Below are positions 35,727 to 43,677 of a stretch of 64,000 nt of DNA, piece by piece. Both the position numbers and the translations under genes were made by a program. The DNA is from Arcobacter arenosus (GTDB taxonomy: Bacteria; Campylobacterota; Campylobacteria; Campylobacterales; Arcobacteraceae), in NCBI RefSeq assembly GCF_005771535.1, contig NZ_VANU01000002.1, positions 434,001 through 498,000 of the forward strand, in the 5' to 3' direction. Position 1 is the stretch's first letter; each line of letters opens with the position of its first letter. Under the pieces are notes generated by a model. The model had not been told where the DNA came from. It searched no databases and saw only the letters and a program-made list of their open reading frames with translations.

Positions 35727-36390
35727 ATTAAAAGAAAAAACAATACTTTTAGTGGAAGATGAAGATATTATTAGAAATAATATTGCATCGATGTTGAAAC
35801 ATTTTTTTAAAGAAGTTTATACGGCAAGTGATGGTTATGAAGGTGTCGATAAATATGAAGATTATCTTCCTAATATAGTTATGACAGATTTAAAAATGCC
35901 TATTATGGGTGGATTTGAATTAATAGAAGAGTTAAAAAAACGTTCAAGTAAAGCTTACACAATAATAGTATCAGCCCATACAGATACAGAACTTTTAATA
36001 GAAGCGATTAATAATGGAGTTGATAGATATATAATAAAACCAGTAACAGAAGATGAACTATTTGAAGCTTTTGAAGCATATTTTAAAAAGCTTGATGAAA
36101 CAACGCCTAAAGTAGTTGATTTAAATGAAACCACTAAAATAGACATTGATAAACACTTAGCAATAATTAATGGTGTAGAGGTAAAACTAAATAAAAAAGA
36201 GAATCAACTTTTAACACTTCTTTGTGTTGATATGAATAAAGCAGTTTCATATGAAGAGATAGAGTATCAAATCTGGGGAAGTGATTCTATGAGTTTATCT
36301 GCTATAAGAAGTGTGGTTAGAGACCTGCGAAAAAAAATAGGAAGTGAGTTTGTTGTAAATGTTTCAGGAATTGGGTATAGGTTGAGGTGA
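35710..36390 (+). CDS. OmpR-type response regulator, partner of the heme-motif kinase
   Basis: Receiver domain (TILLVEDEDIIR; phospho-acceptor Asp60 in NIVMTDLKMP; VSAHTDT; YIIKPVTEDE) followed by a winged-helix output domain (LNKKENQLLTLL, LSAIRSVVRDLRKKIG, GIGYRLR). The open frame extends up to 35665, but the ATG at 35710 is chosen because it begins just before the conserved fold and overlaps the kinase gene by only 17 bp. It shares its architecture with the regulator at 27104-27778, so the two are paralogues. Its targets may include the divergent nitrite channel. Confidence 0.9.
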   Translation: MQILSRLKEKTILLVEDEDIIRNNIASMLKHFFKEVYTASDGYEGVDKYEDYLPNIVMTDLKMPIMGGFELIEELKKRSSKAYTIIVSAHTDTELLIEAINNGVDRYIIKPVTEDELFEAFEAYFKKLDETTPKVVDLNETTKIDIDKHLAIINGVEVKLNKKENQLLTLLCVDMNKAVSYEEIEYQIWGSDSMSLSAIRSVVRDLRKKIGSEFVVNVSGIGYRLR

Positions 36391-36665
36391 ATTTATCTAA
36401 TTAAATTGGGGTTTTAAAGTTCCAAATATTACAGGTTGTTGAACTTTTATATATTATAGACATCAGTTATTCATAAGTTGATGGTTTTAGATGGGTTGGC
36501 ATATCAACTAATACTTTATTACTATATAGCTCTTATTTTTAGGGTTTATTATATATCAATGTACTCAAATGACCTTTTAAAAATATATCTACATAACTTT
36601 CAAAATGCAATAATGTACTATTCAAAAAATAGGCAACTAAGTATAATTCCAAAAAAGGAGTACAA
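36391..36665. other. Non-coding spacer, 275 bp
   Basis: Nothing gene-like is convincing here. A 69-codon open frame starting at 36478 has a hydrophobic, Tyr-rich composition, lacks a ribosome site and overlaps the next gene, so it is not called. AGTATAATTCC lies near 36640 but is too close to the next start to be a useful -10. Confidence 0.5.
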
Positions 36666-37076
36666 ATGGAATTTCAAACTAAAGTAGCAATAGTAGTTGC
36701 TGAAGACTTACAAAGTTGGCAAAAATTAAATGTAGTCTCTTTTTTAACTTCTGGAATTGTGGGGCAATCTCCACAAATAATTGGAGAAATATATATAGAC
36801 AAATCAGGAAAAGAATATTCTCCTTTAAGTATTCAACCAACGATAATATTAAAAACTTCTAGAGAAAAGTTACAGACTATTCTTCAACGTGCAAAATCTA
36901 AAGAAATTACAGTTGCATTATATATCGAAGATATGTTTGCCACTGGTCACGACTCTGCCAATAGGGAAACAGTTCGTGCTTATAAAACAGAAAATCTTCC
37001 TGTGGTTGGAATTGGTATAAGAGCAGAAAAAAAGATTGTTGATAAAGTGACTAGAGGTGCGAAACTACATGAATAG
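36666..37076 (+). CDS. DUF2000 family protein
   Basis: The 136-residue protein shows the DUF2000 pattern: KVAIVVAEDLQSWQKLNVVSFLTSG at the start, QPTIILKTSREKL in the middle and YIEDMFATGHDSANRE near residue 90. The family is a small alpha/beta fold related to peptidyl-tRNA hydrolase 2-like proteins, with no established function. AAAAAAGGAG precedes the ATG. It leads a small plus-strand group with a 51-residue secreted peptide, a LysE exporter and an AraC regulator; this association of DUF2000, LysE and AraC suggests a shared export or detoxification unit. Confidence 0.8.
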   Translation: MEFQTKVAIVVAEDLQSWQKLNVVSFLTSGIVGQSPQIIGEIYIDKSGKEYSPLSIQPTIILKTSREKLQTILQRAKSKEITVALYIEDMFATGHDSANRETVRAYKTENLPVVGIGIRAEKKIVDKVTRGAKLHE

Positions 37077-37091
37077 TAAAAGGAGTCAGTT

Positions 37092-37247
37092 ATGAGATTT
37101 ATAAAACTAATGCTATTAATTTTATTTTCTTTAATAGTAATAAAAAGTTTAAGTGCAGGAAGTAGTAACCAAGCTGATAAGGGAGCTAACTCTACTTTAA
37201 CAAATAGCAGTAAAGAAATATTCTTTAAATTACATTGTAATATGTAA
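37092..37247 (+). CDS. Small secreted peptide, 51 residues
   Basis: An open frame of 51 codons starts with ATG at 37092, 6-7 bp after a good AAAAGGAG ribosome site. The first 22 residues (FIKLMLLILFSLIVIKSLSA) form a clear signal peptide ending in a plausible cleavage site before GSSNQ. The mature part is about 29 residues, Ser/Asn-rich, ending KLHCNM with one Cys. No family is recognised. It lies between DUF2000 and LysE genes with tight spacing. It could also be a remnant of a longer secreted protein. Confidence 0.5.
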   Translation: MRFIKLMLLILFSLIVIKSLSAGSSNQADKGANSTLTNSSKEIFFKLHCNM

Positions 37248-37267
37248 TAGCAAAAAAAGGAAAAAAC

Positions 37268-37858
37268 ATGAATATATTATCATTTTTAATCTACTGTATT
37301 ATCATCACATTTGCCCCAGGCCCTACTCATATAGTTACTTTGTCAACTGTTCAAAACTATGGAGTAAAAAGAGCAGTTAGTTTTTGTTATGGAGCATCTA
37401 TTGCTTTTGCAATTATTTTAGTATTGTCTGTTATTTTAAACTCTTTATTGGCTTCATTTACACCAAAAGCTATGCTTGTAATGGAAATAATTGGGGCAAG
37501 CTATATTTTATATTTAGCATATCAAATTTATAATATGGATAATTCATTAAATGAGAAAAAAAATTTTGGCACTTTTAAATCTGGATTTTTAATGCAGTTT
37601 ATAAATCCAAAAGTGATTCTTTTTTGCATAACAGTTTTTCCAAGTTTTATTATGCCTTATTATAGCTCTTTATCTGAGTTACTTATTTTTACTATTGTTG
37701 TTGCAAGTATAGGTTCAATGTCATTCTTTTTCTGGGTAATCTTTGGAAGCTTATTAAAGTCATTTTTGATAAAGCATAAAAGAATTACAAATACATTATT
37801 ATCCCTGTTTTTAGTATATTGTGCTATTATCATATCAGGAGTTACGGAGTTTAGCTAA
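37268..37858 (+). CDS. LysE/RhtB family amino acid exporter
   Basis: Inner-membrane exporter, 196 residues with about six hydrophobic segments. The LysE family signature FAPGPTHIVTLSTVQNYGVKRA is near the N-terminus, followed by GASYILYLAYQIY and FLMQFINPKVILFCITVFP, which is also characteristic. AAAAAAGGAAAAAAC precedes the ATG. The substrate is unknown; family members export lysine, threonine, homoserine or cysteine. The downstream AraC gene starts 5 bp after the stop and probably regulates it. Confidence 0.88.
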   Translation: MNILSFLIYCIIITFAPGPTHIVTLSTVQNYGVKRAVSFCYGASIAFAIILVLSVILNSLLASFTPKAMLVMEIIGASYILYLAYQIYNMDNSLNEKKNFGTFKSGFLMQFINPKVILFCITVFPSFIMPYYSSLSELLIFTIVVASIGSMSFFFWVIFGSLLKSFLIKHKRITNTLLSLFLVYCAIIISGVTEFS

Positions 37859-37862
37859 AAAT

Positions 37863-38639
37863 ATGGATAAATTTATATATAAAAATAAATTAGATATTAC
37901 TGTTTTATCTGCAAAAATGAGTAAATTCTCTTATAAAAAACATGCACATGAAGAATACACCTTAGGTGTTACTTTAAATGGTGTTCAACAATATAACTTA
38001 GAAGGAGTTTCTCAAACATCATATAAAAATGGTGTTATGCTTTTTAATCCAGAACAAGTACATGATGGAAATGCAGGGAACTACAAAGATGGATTAGATT
38101 ATGTTATGCTTTATATTAAACCTGATTTATTTTTAGAAGCTTTAGAAAAAAAAGATATAGTCACTTTTTCTAAACCTATTATTTATGAAGATAAATTGAA
38201 AAATGATATATTAAACCTTTCTTATTCAATATTAAACAATAAAGACATCACTTTATGTAATGAACTATATTTAAACTTGATGAGTAATTTTACTTCAAAA
38301 GACTTCTCTTTAGAATATACAAAAGAAACAGAATTTATAAAAAAAGCAAAAGAAATTATTTACTATAATCTTGATGAAGTTCTAGATATTGATGAAATAT
38401 CTAAAGAATTAAATATTTCAAAATTCCAATTTATTAGGATTTTTAAAGCAAATACAGGAATAACTCCTTATCAATATTTTTTAAACTGTAAAATAATCCA
38501 TGCAAAAAAATATTTGGATACAACAAAAGATTTATATGGAACTGTAGTTGAGTTTGGATTTACTGACCTTTCCCATTTAAATAGGCATTTTAAAAGAGTT
38601 TATGGTGTTACAGCGTATGAATATATATCAAAGAGTTAA
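37863..38639 (+). CDS. AraC family transcriptional regulator
   Basis: N-terminal cupin-like sensing domain (HAHEEYTLGVTLNGVQQY, LFNPEQVHDG) and C-terminal double helix-turn-helix (LDIDEISKELNISKFQFIRIFKANTGITPYQYFLNCKI; TVVEFGFTDLSHLNRHFKRVYGVTAYEY). An ATG at 37821 lies in the end of the LysE gene; the start at 37863 gives 258 residues and fits the family. AraC regulators of this layout are commonly paired with LysE exporters, so it likely responds to the exported compound. No operator could be picked out. Confidence 0.87.
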   Translation: MDKFIYKNKLDITVLSAKMSKFSYKKHAHEEYTLGVTLNGVQQYNLEGVSQTSYKNGVMLFNPEQVHDGNAGNYKDGLDYVMLYIKPDLFLEALEKKDIVTFSKPIIYEDKLKNDILNLSYSILNNKDITLCNELYLNLMSNFTSKDFSLEYTKETEFIKKAKEIIYYNLDEVLDIDEISKELNISKFQFIRIFKANTGITPYQYFLNCKIIHAKKYLDTTKDLYGTVVEFGFTDLSHLNRHFKRVYGVTAYEYISKS

Positions 38640-38909
38640 AATAAAGAAATAACAATTAATACCACAAAAAAATCTGAGTAATCTTATCAACAACCCCTTA
38701 TATTTGGAGCACAAAATACTAAAATCAATTTTCCTTGTTCCACAAAGTGTTCAAAAAATGAAAAATACAAATTCTCACATTTCTTTAAGAGATTTTGAAC
38801 ATAGAGTGTAGACCTTTTTTGTAATATTTTAGACCCAAACACACAAGAAGAATTAAATCACTAAATATCAAAGAAGAGCAAGATTTATTAGTGAGGTAAA
38901 AGTTATAAA
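38640..38909. other. Spacer of 270 bp, possibly a decayed gene
   Basis: No open frame of useful size exists. Short frames interrupted by stops read like protein, for example DLFCNILDPNTQEELNH on the plus strand around 38812-38862 and FLVPQSVQKMKNTNSHISL in another frame. This pattern fits a degraded gene, but no family is recognised and chance in AT-rich DNA is possible. Confidence 0.3.
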
Positions 38910-39152
38910 CTAACAAGTAGTTTGTGGCTTTTTACCATTTACTTTTAAAATTTTATCAAGTCTTATTTCAATTCCATTATCAAGTATCATAAACTCTTCT
39001 TTATTTAATGTCCTAAAATCAATGATAAAATCCTCAATTTCATTTTGAGAATCTCCATTTTGATATAAAATCTTTGATTTTATTTTTTTTACTGCTAAGG
39101 CTTCCAATTCATCATAAAAATAACAACTTATAGGTTTATATTTTTCATCCAT
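38910..39152 (-). CDS. Rho-binding antiterminator (Rof/YaeO-like) family protein
   Basis: The 80-residue protein begins DEKYKPISCYFYDELEALAVKK, close in pattern to the Rof family start (YxPIxCxxxDxLE), and continues with strands ILYQNGDSQNEIEDFIIDFRTLNKEEFMILDNGIEIRLDKI of the Sm-like fold; the R-T-x3-E-E and IRLD positions agree with the family. Rof binds Rho and blocks termination in E. coli. The size is right. It is a lone gene preceded by AAAGGATTAAA. Another small Sm-like regulator cannot be ruled out. Confidence 0.65.
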   Translation of the reverse strand: MDEKYKPISCYFYDELEALAVKKIKSKILYQNGDSQNEIEDFIIDFRTLNKEEFMILDNGIEIRLDKILKVNGKKPQTTC

Positions 39153-39303
39153 ATTTTAATCCTTTAAAAAGAAAATTATACCACGTATAATCATTTAATA
39201 GGTTACAAAAAACAATCATTGCTAAAAGATTGAAACTAACTAACTTCTTGAAGAGAATTACTACAAAAATTATGTTATTTTAAAAGAAAACAAAGGATTA
39301 TTT

Positions 39304-39984
39304 ATGGCATGGGTTATTGGTGATGTTCATGGTTGCATCAAGACTTTAAAAGCCTTATTAAATAAAATACCAAAAGATGACAAGGTTATATTTGTGGGTG
39401 ATTTAATGGATAGAGGTCCAAACTCAAAGGAAGTTATTCAATTAATAAAAGAAAACAATTATGATTGTGTAAGGGGAAACCATGAAGTAGCTATGTGTGA
39501 TGTTATATTAGATTTATTAGCAGATAACTCTTTGGTGAAAAGTTCGTATTGGGTGAATACATGGGGCGGCATGGAGACTTTAAAAAGTTATGGAAATTGC
39601 ACAAAAGAAGAAGTTATATTTGATGTACAGTGGCTTGAAAGTTTACCCTATTATATAGAATATAAAGATATTAAAAACAAAGATGGAAGATATTTAGTAG
39701 TTAGTCATTCAAGTATTGGTGATGTTTGGGAAATGAGAAACCTAGATAAAGATAGTTTTGAGTATCAAGATTTTATTGCCCAGATCACAAATAATAGAAT
39801 TAATCATCCAAAAGATATAAAAGAGATTTACAATATCCATGGGCATACACCACACAAAGAGGCTTTGATAACAGATTATTATGCCGATGCAGATACGGGA
39901 GCTTGTTATGAAAAACTAGGAAACTTAACTGCAATTGAGTTTCCAAGCTTAAGAATAATTAGTCAAGAAAATATTGATAAATAA
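39304..39984 (+). CDS. Metallophosphoesterase (PrpE/ApaH-like, Ser-Thr phosphatase fold)
   Basis: Has the full set of calcineurin-like phosphoesterase motifs in order: GDVHG (residues 7-11), GDLMDRG near 33, GNHE near 59, SHSS near 145 and HGHTPH near 180. Length 226 residues is in the range of symmetrical dinucleoside tetraphosphatases and bacterial PPP phosphatases such as PrpA/PrpE. Exact substrate cannot be told. AAAGGATTATTT precedes the ATG. It is convergent with the nitrate reductase gene, with no clear partner nearby. Confidence 0.85.
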   Translation: MAWVIGDVHGCIKTLKALLNKIPKDDKVIFVGDLMDRGPNSKEVIQLIKENNYDCVRGNHEVAMCDVILDLLADNSLVKSSYWVNTWGGMETLKSYGNCTKEEVIFDVQWLESLPYYIEYKDIKNKDGRYLVVSHSSIGDVWEMRNLDKDSFEYQDFIAQITNNRINHPKDIKEIYNIHGHTPHKEALITDYYADADTGACYEKLGNLTAIEFPSLRIISQENIDK

Positions 39985-40002
39985 AAATGCTAAAGTAGAA
40001 AA

Positions 40003-41991
40003 TTAAACCTTTTCTACTTTTACTGCACTATGGTTATAATCAGGTTCAAATGATTCTTTATCACAAAGGTCATTTGTAAGATAGTTTATCTCTCTATTAC
40101 TTACTGGAATAAATATACATTTTTCTCTTATATCTTTTGTAATTAAAGCCTTTGAAATAATTTCACCTCTTGTGGAACTAATTTTAATCTCTTCTCCATC
40201 AACTATTCCTAATTCCATTGCATCAATTGGATTTATTTCACAAAAGTTTAGTTCCTTATATTTTAATAAAGTTTTTGGAAGATTGGTTTTTGTACCACTA
40301 TGCCATTGGTCTCTAGTTCGTCCTGTTAAAAGAGTAAATGGGTACTTTAATGATGTTTTTTCACTAAGTAGTTTATTTTCAACAAAAAATAGGTTTGCTT
40401 TTTTATCAGGTGTTAAGAACTCTTTTTTAGCAATGATATCTTCTCCCCAAATAAATGGTTTGGCATTTATATCATCATAATTAGCTTCATGAATATTCAT
40501 ATGATCACTTAATTTTGTCATCTCTTGATACTCTTCAAAAATCTCTTTAGGGGTGTTATAATTAAATGTATGACCAAATCCTAAACCTTGTGCTAGTAAT
40601 TGGAAAATCTCCCAATCAGGTTTACAATCAATTGAACTCCTTGTAAGTTTTTCTTGTTTTGTTATAGTTCTATCAAGATTTGTTTGAGTTCCCTCTTTTT
40701 CTCCCCATGGAGCAGCAGGTAGTCTTATGTGAGCAAATTTTGCAGTCTCTGAGTTTTCATAAGCATTAATCTCAACTACCATTGGAATTTTTTTAATTAA
40801 TTGTTCCATTTTATTTCTATTTGGAAGATGGTATATTGGATCAGTATGACAAATTATCAAAATATCTAGATTAGCTTCAAGCATTTGTGTTGCAGTTAAT
40901 CCAGGTTTATTATCTATTGTTTTTGTTCCCCAAAATTTTGAAACTTTTTCAATGGAATCTTTATCAAAACCAAAATGAACAGCAAGCATAGTTGATAATC
41001 CTCCAACTTCCCTTCCTCCCATTGCATTTGGCTGACCTGTTAGAGAAAAAGGCCCATTCCCCTCTTTAAATATTTTTCCTGTTAAAAGATGGGTATTGAT
41101 TAGTGCTAGATTTTTATCAACACCTTGAACTGATTGATTTAATCCCATCGTCCAAGCAGTGATTATATTTTCACTATTTTTATAAATCTCCCAAAACTCA
41201 TCAAATTCATCTTGGCTTAGACCTGTTCTTTTTAGCATCTTTGTAACAGGGACTCTTTTAAATTTGTTTTTTAATAATTCAAAATTGTTAACGTGTTTTT
41301 CAACAAACTCTTTATTTACTAGCTCTTCATCAATAATTCTTTTAGATAGTAAATTAAAAAAATCAATATCACTTCCAGGTTTTATTGCTAAGTGTAAATC
41401 CGCTAATTTAGCCGTATCAGTTTCCCTTGGATCAATAACAACTATTTGAAGCCCTTTTTTCTTTGCTTTTTTTATTCTATTATGAAATACAACATGAGCT
41501 TCTGCTGTGTTTGCTCCTGCTAATATTAAAAGGTTTGCTTTTTCAACATCTTTCATTCTAACTGGAACAAAATCTGCTCCAAAGGCTTTTTTGTGTGCAA
41601 CAACAGCACTTGCCATACATGTTCTACTATTTGTATCAATATTATTAGTTCCAATAAACCCTTTTACTAGTTTATTAGCAATATAATAATCCTCCGTTAA
41701 TAGTTGCCCGGATAGATAAAACCCTATTTTATTTTTGGGCGTTTGTTTCATCTTATTAACAATTGATTCAATTGCTTTTTCCCAACTGGTTATTTTGTAA
41801 TCATTATTTATATCATTTCTTATATGGGGTCTTAGAAGTCTTGATGGTGTTTCTATACTAATTAATTCACTAACACCCTTTGAACAAAGTTTTCCTTCAT
41901 TTACAGGATATGTAATATCTCCAACAAGTTTATTTGTATCAAATTCTAATCCACATCCAACACCACAATATCCACAAACTGATTTAATCAT
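40003..41991 (-). CDS. nasA: Assimilatory nitrate reductase catalytic subunit (NasA/NarB type)
   Basis: Molybdenum bis-MGD enzyme reducing nitrate to nitrite in the cytoplasm. N-terminal [4Fe-4S] ligands CGYCGVGC with a fourth Cys in GKLCSKG; then TNNIDTNSRTCMASAVV (Cys ligand region for Mo), LILAGANTAEAHVV, VIDPRETDTAKLAD, MGLNQSVQGVDKN, GQPNAMGGREVGG and, near the C-terminus, TGRTRDQWHSGTKT. No Tat signal, so it is not the periplasmic NapA. A GTG at 42000 is possible, but ATG at 41991 follows AAGG at 8 bp. No NasB-like electron donor is encoded beside it. Divergent from nrtA. Confidence 0.9.
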   Translation of the reverse strand: MIKSVCGYCGVGCGLEFDTNKLVGDITYPVNEGKLCSKGVSELISIETPSRLLRPHIRNDINNDYKITSWEKAIESIVNKMKQTPKNKIGFYLSGQLLTEDYYIANKLVKGFIGTNNIDTNSRTCMASAVVAHKKAFGADFVPVRMKDVEKANLLILAGANTAEAHVVFHNRIKKAKKKGLQIVVIDPRETDTAKLADLHLAIKPGSDIDFFNLLSKRIIDEELVNKEFVEKHVNNFELLKNKFKRVPVTKMLKRTGLSQDEFDEFWEIYKNSENIITAWTMGLNQSVQGVDKNLALINTHLLTGKIFKEGNGPFSLTGQPNAMGGREVGGLSTMLAVHFGFDKDSIEKVSKFWGTKTIDNKPGLTATQMLEANLDILIICHTDPIYHLPNRNKMEQLIKKIPMVVEINAYENSETAKFAHIRLPAAPWGEKEGTQTNLDRTITKQEKLTRSSIDCKPDWEIFQLLAQGLGFGHTFNYNTPKEIFEEYQEMTKLSDHMNIHEANYDDINAKPFIWGEDIIAKKEFLTPDKKANLFFVENKLLSEKTSLKYPFTLLTGRTRDQWHSGTKTNLPKTLLKYKELNFCEINPIDAMELGIVDGEEIKISSTRGEIISKALITKDIREKCIFIPVSNREINYLTNDLCDKESFEPDYNHSAVKVEKV

Positions 41992-42077
41992 TATCTGCAC
42001 CTTATAAATATATTATACATTCAATTTTCTATGGAGTTTATTATATAGTTTATTTTATGAAAAATTAAGATTTGATT

Positions 42078-42120
42078 GTATAAAAAATATACTTTTTTCT
42101 GCTGAATAATTGTTTATACT
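42078..42120 (+). promoter_or_regulatory. nrtA promoter with GTA-N9-TAC box
   Basis: The perfect palindrome GTATAAAAAATATAC (42078-42092) is followed after 22 bp by TATACT (42115-42120), the best -10 before nrtA. The palindrome centre falls about 42 bp before the expected transcription start, the classical class II activator position. The same spacer also holds the start of the divergent nasA. A nitrogen-responsive Crp-family or other dimeric activator is inferred. Confidence 0.5.
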
Positions 42121-42172
42121 GTGTTAGAATTTTCACATCAAAACTAGATAAAGGTAAAATTAAGGAGAGTTC

Positions 42173-43552
42173 ATGTTAAAACAGGTATTAAAAATTGGTT
42201 TAGGTGTTTCAGTTGTAGCTTCTACATTATTAGCAGCACCGGAGAAAACAAAATTAAAAATTGGTTTTATTGCACTTACTGACTGTGCACCATTAGTTAT
42301 TGCAAAAGAGAAAGGTTTTTTCAAAGCAGAAGGGCTTGATGTTCATGTTGCAAAAGAGGGTGGTGGATGGCCAGGTATTCAGCAAAAAGTTATCAACGGA
42401 GAGTATGATTTTTCTCACGCTTTAGCTGGTATGCCAATTGCTGCAACTTTAGGAATCAATGGAAATGCTAACTTACAAGCACTTTTATCACTTGATTTTA
42501 ACGGTAATGCAATTACTTATGGTAATGATATTATTGATAAAATGAAAGAGTATGGACTTGAAGAGACTAAAAGACCTGTTTCAGCTGAATCACTTAAAAA
42601 ATATATCGATGCAAAAAGAGCAAAAGAAGGTGATAATTATCAACCACTTAACTTTGGTATGGTTCACCCAGTTTCTACACACAATTATGAATTGAGATAT
42701 TGGATGGCTGGTTCTGGAATTAAACCAGATCAAGATTGTACAATTAAACCATTCCCACCACCAACAATGCCATCAAATTTAATTGCAGGTAATATTGAAG
42801 GTTACTGTGTAGGTGAGCCATGGAACTCAAGAATTGTACTTAAAGGTAAAGGTTCGGCACTTGTAACTAACTATGATATTTGGAACAATAACCCAGAAAA
42901 AGTTTTACAAGCAAGAGCTGATTTTGTTGAAAAATATCCAGAAACTACAAAAGCGGTTATGAGAGCAGTTATTAAAGCTCAAATGTGGTTAGATGAATCA
43001 TGGGAAAACAGAGAAGAAGCTATTGGTTACTTAGCTCAGAAAAATTATGTAAAAGCTCCAAAAAATGTACTTAGAAAATCTATGTCAGGAACTTTCCTTT
43101 ATAACAAAGGTGTAGATTCAGCAAACCCAATGTTTAACGTTTTTGCTAACTATTATGCATCTTATCCTTTTTATTCACACGGTATGTGGTTTATTACTCA
43201 AATGTATAGATGGGGACAACTTGATAAACCAGTTGATATGAAAGCAACTATTGAAAAAGTTTATAGACCTGATTTATTTGAAGAAGTTGCAAAAGAGGTT
43301 GGATATACATTACCACCAAGTGCTTGGAAAAAAGATGGTGTTGATGAATACAATAAGTTTATTGATGGAAAAGTTTGGGATCCAAATAAAGCTGTAGATT
43401 ATATCTATGATTTTGAAGTTCAAAATTCTTTAGTATCAAAAGAAGATTTAGCAGCTGCAAATAAGTGGTCTGTTGAAACTAAACAACCTGCATATGTTTG
43501 TCCTTATGGACCAGCAGGATGTGCTGATGAAAAATATGTAACTAAAAAATAG
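42173..43552 (+). CDS. nrtA: Nitrate ABC transporter substrate-binding protein
   Basis: Periplasmic binding protein of the NrtA/CmpA family, 459 residues. A Sec signal peptide ([16 protein letters not shown]) is present without a lipobox, so it is soluble. Family blocks: [68 protein letters not shown] and the exit EPWNSRIV near residue 220. These include ligand-contact positions of NrtA. CmpA (bicarbonate) and NrtA are close; nitrate is inferred from neighbours nasA and nirB. GGAGAG precedes the ATG. Hairpins follow in the spacer before nrtB. Confidence 0.92.
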   Translation: MLKQVLKIGLGVSVVASTLLAAPEKTKLKIGFIALTDCAPLVIAKEKGFFKAEGLDVHVAKEGGGWPGIQQKVINGEYDFSHALAGMPIAATLGINGNANLQALLSLDFNGNAITYGNDIIDKMKEYGLEETKRPVSAESLKKYIDAKRAKEGDNYQPLNFGMVHPVSTHNYELRYWMAGSGIKPDQDCTIKPFPPPTMPSNLIAGNIEGYCVGEPWNSRIVLKGKGSALVTNYDIWNNNPEKVLQARADFVEKYPETTKAVMRAVIKAQMWLDESWENREEAIGYLAQKNYVKAPKNVLRKSMSGTFLYNKGVDSANPMFNVFANYYASYPFYSHGMWFITQMYRWGQLDKPVDMKATIEKVYRPDLFEEVAKEVGYTLPPSAWKKDGVDEYNKFIDGKVWDPNKAVDYIYDFEVQNSLVSKEDLAAANKWSVETKQPAYVCPYGPAGCADEKYVTKK

Positions 43553-43559
43553 TAATTAA

Positions 43560-43593
43560 AAAAGACAAAATCCCTTTAGGGGTCTTGTCTTTT
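43560..43593 (+). terminator. Terminator-like hairpin after nrtA
   Basis: AAAAGACAA and TTGTCTTTT form a 9-bp stem with an inner CCC/GGG pair around TTTA, followed by ATAATG. The right arm is also part of the next, longer hairpin, so the two structures exclude each other. It may limit transcription into nrtB or protect the nrtA message. Confidence 0.55.
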
Positions 43594-43654
43594 ATAATGC
43601 TTAGTCATCTCTTCTCCTACGCAATTTGTCAGGCTAAGCATTATAAAGGACAAG
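43584..43654 (+). promoter_or_regulatory. Long 21-bp stem-loop between nrtA and nrtB
   Basis: Bases 43584-43604 pair with 43634-43654 over 21 bp with a single G-U type mismatch and a 29-base loop. It shares the arm CTTGTCTTT with the preceding terminator-like hairpin. The nrtB ribosome site (AAGAAGG) comes 10 bases after it. RNA processing or stabilisation that raises binding protein over permease is the likely role, by analogy with other ABC importer operons. Confidence 0.55.
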
Positions 43655-43677
43655 AGATTAATTAAGAAGGTAAATTT

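Noticed and set aside
36478-36687. 69-codon open frame upstream of DUF2000
   Set aside because: No ribosome site, composition like translated spacer DNA, and it overlaps the clear start of the next gene.
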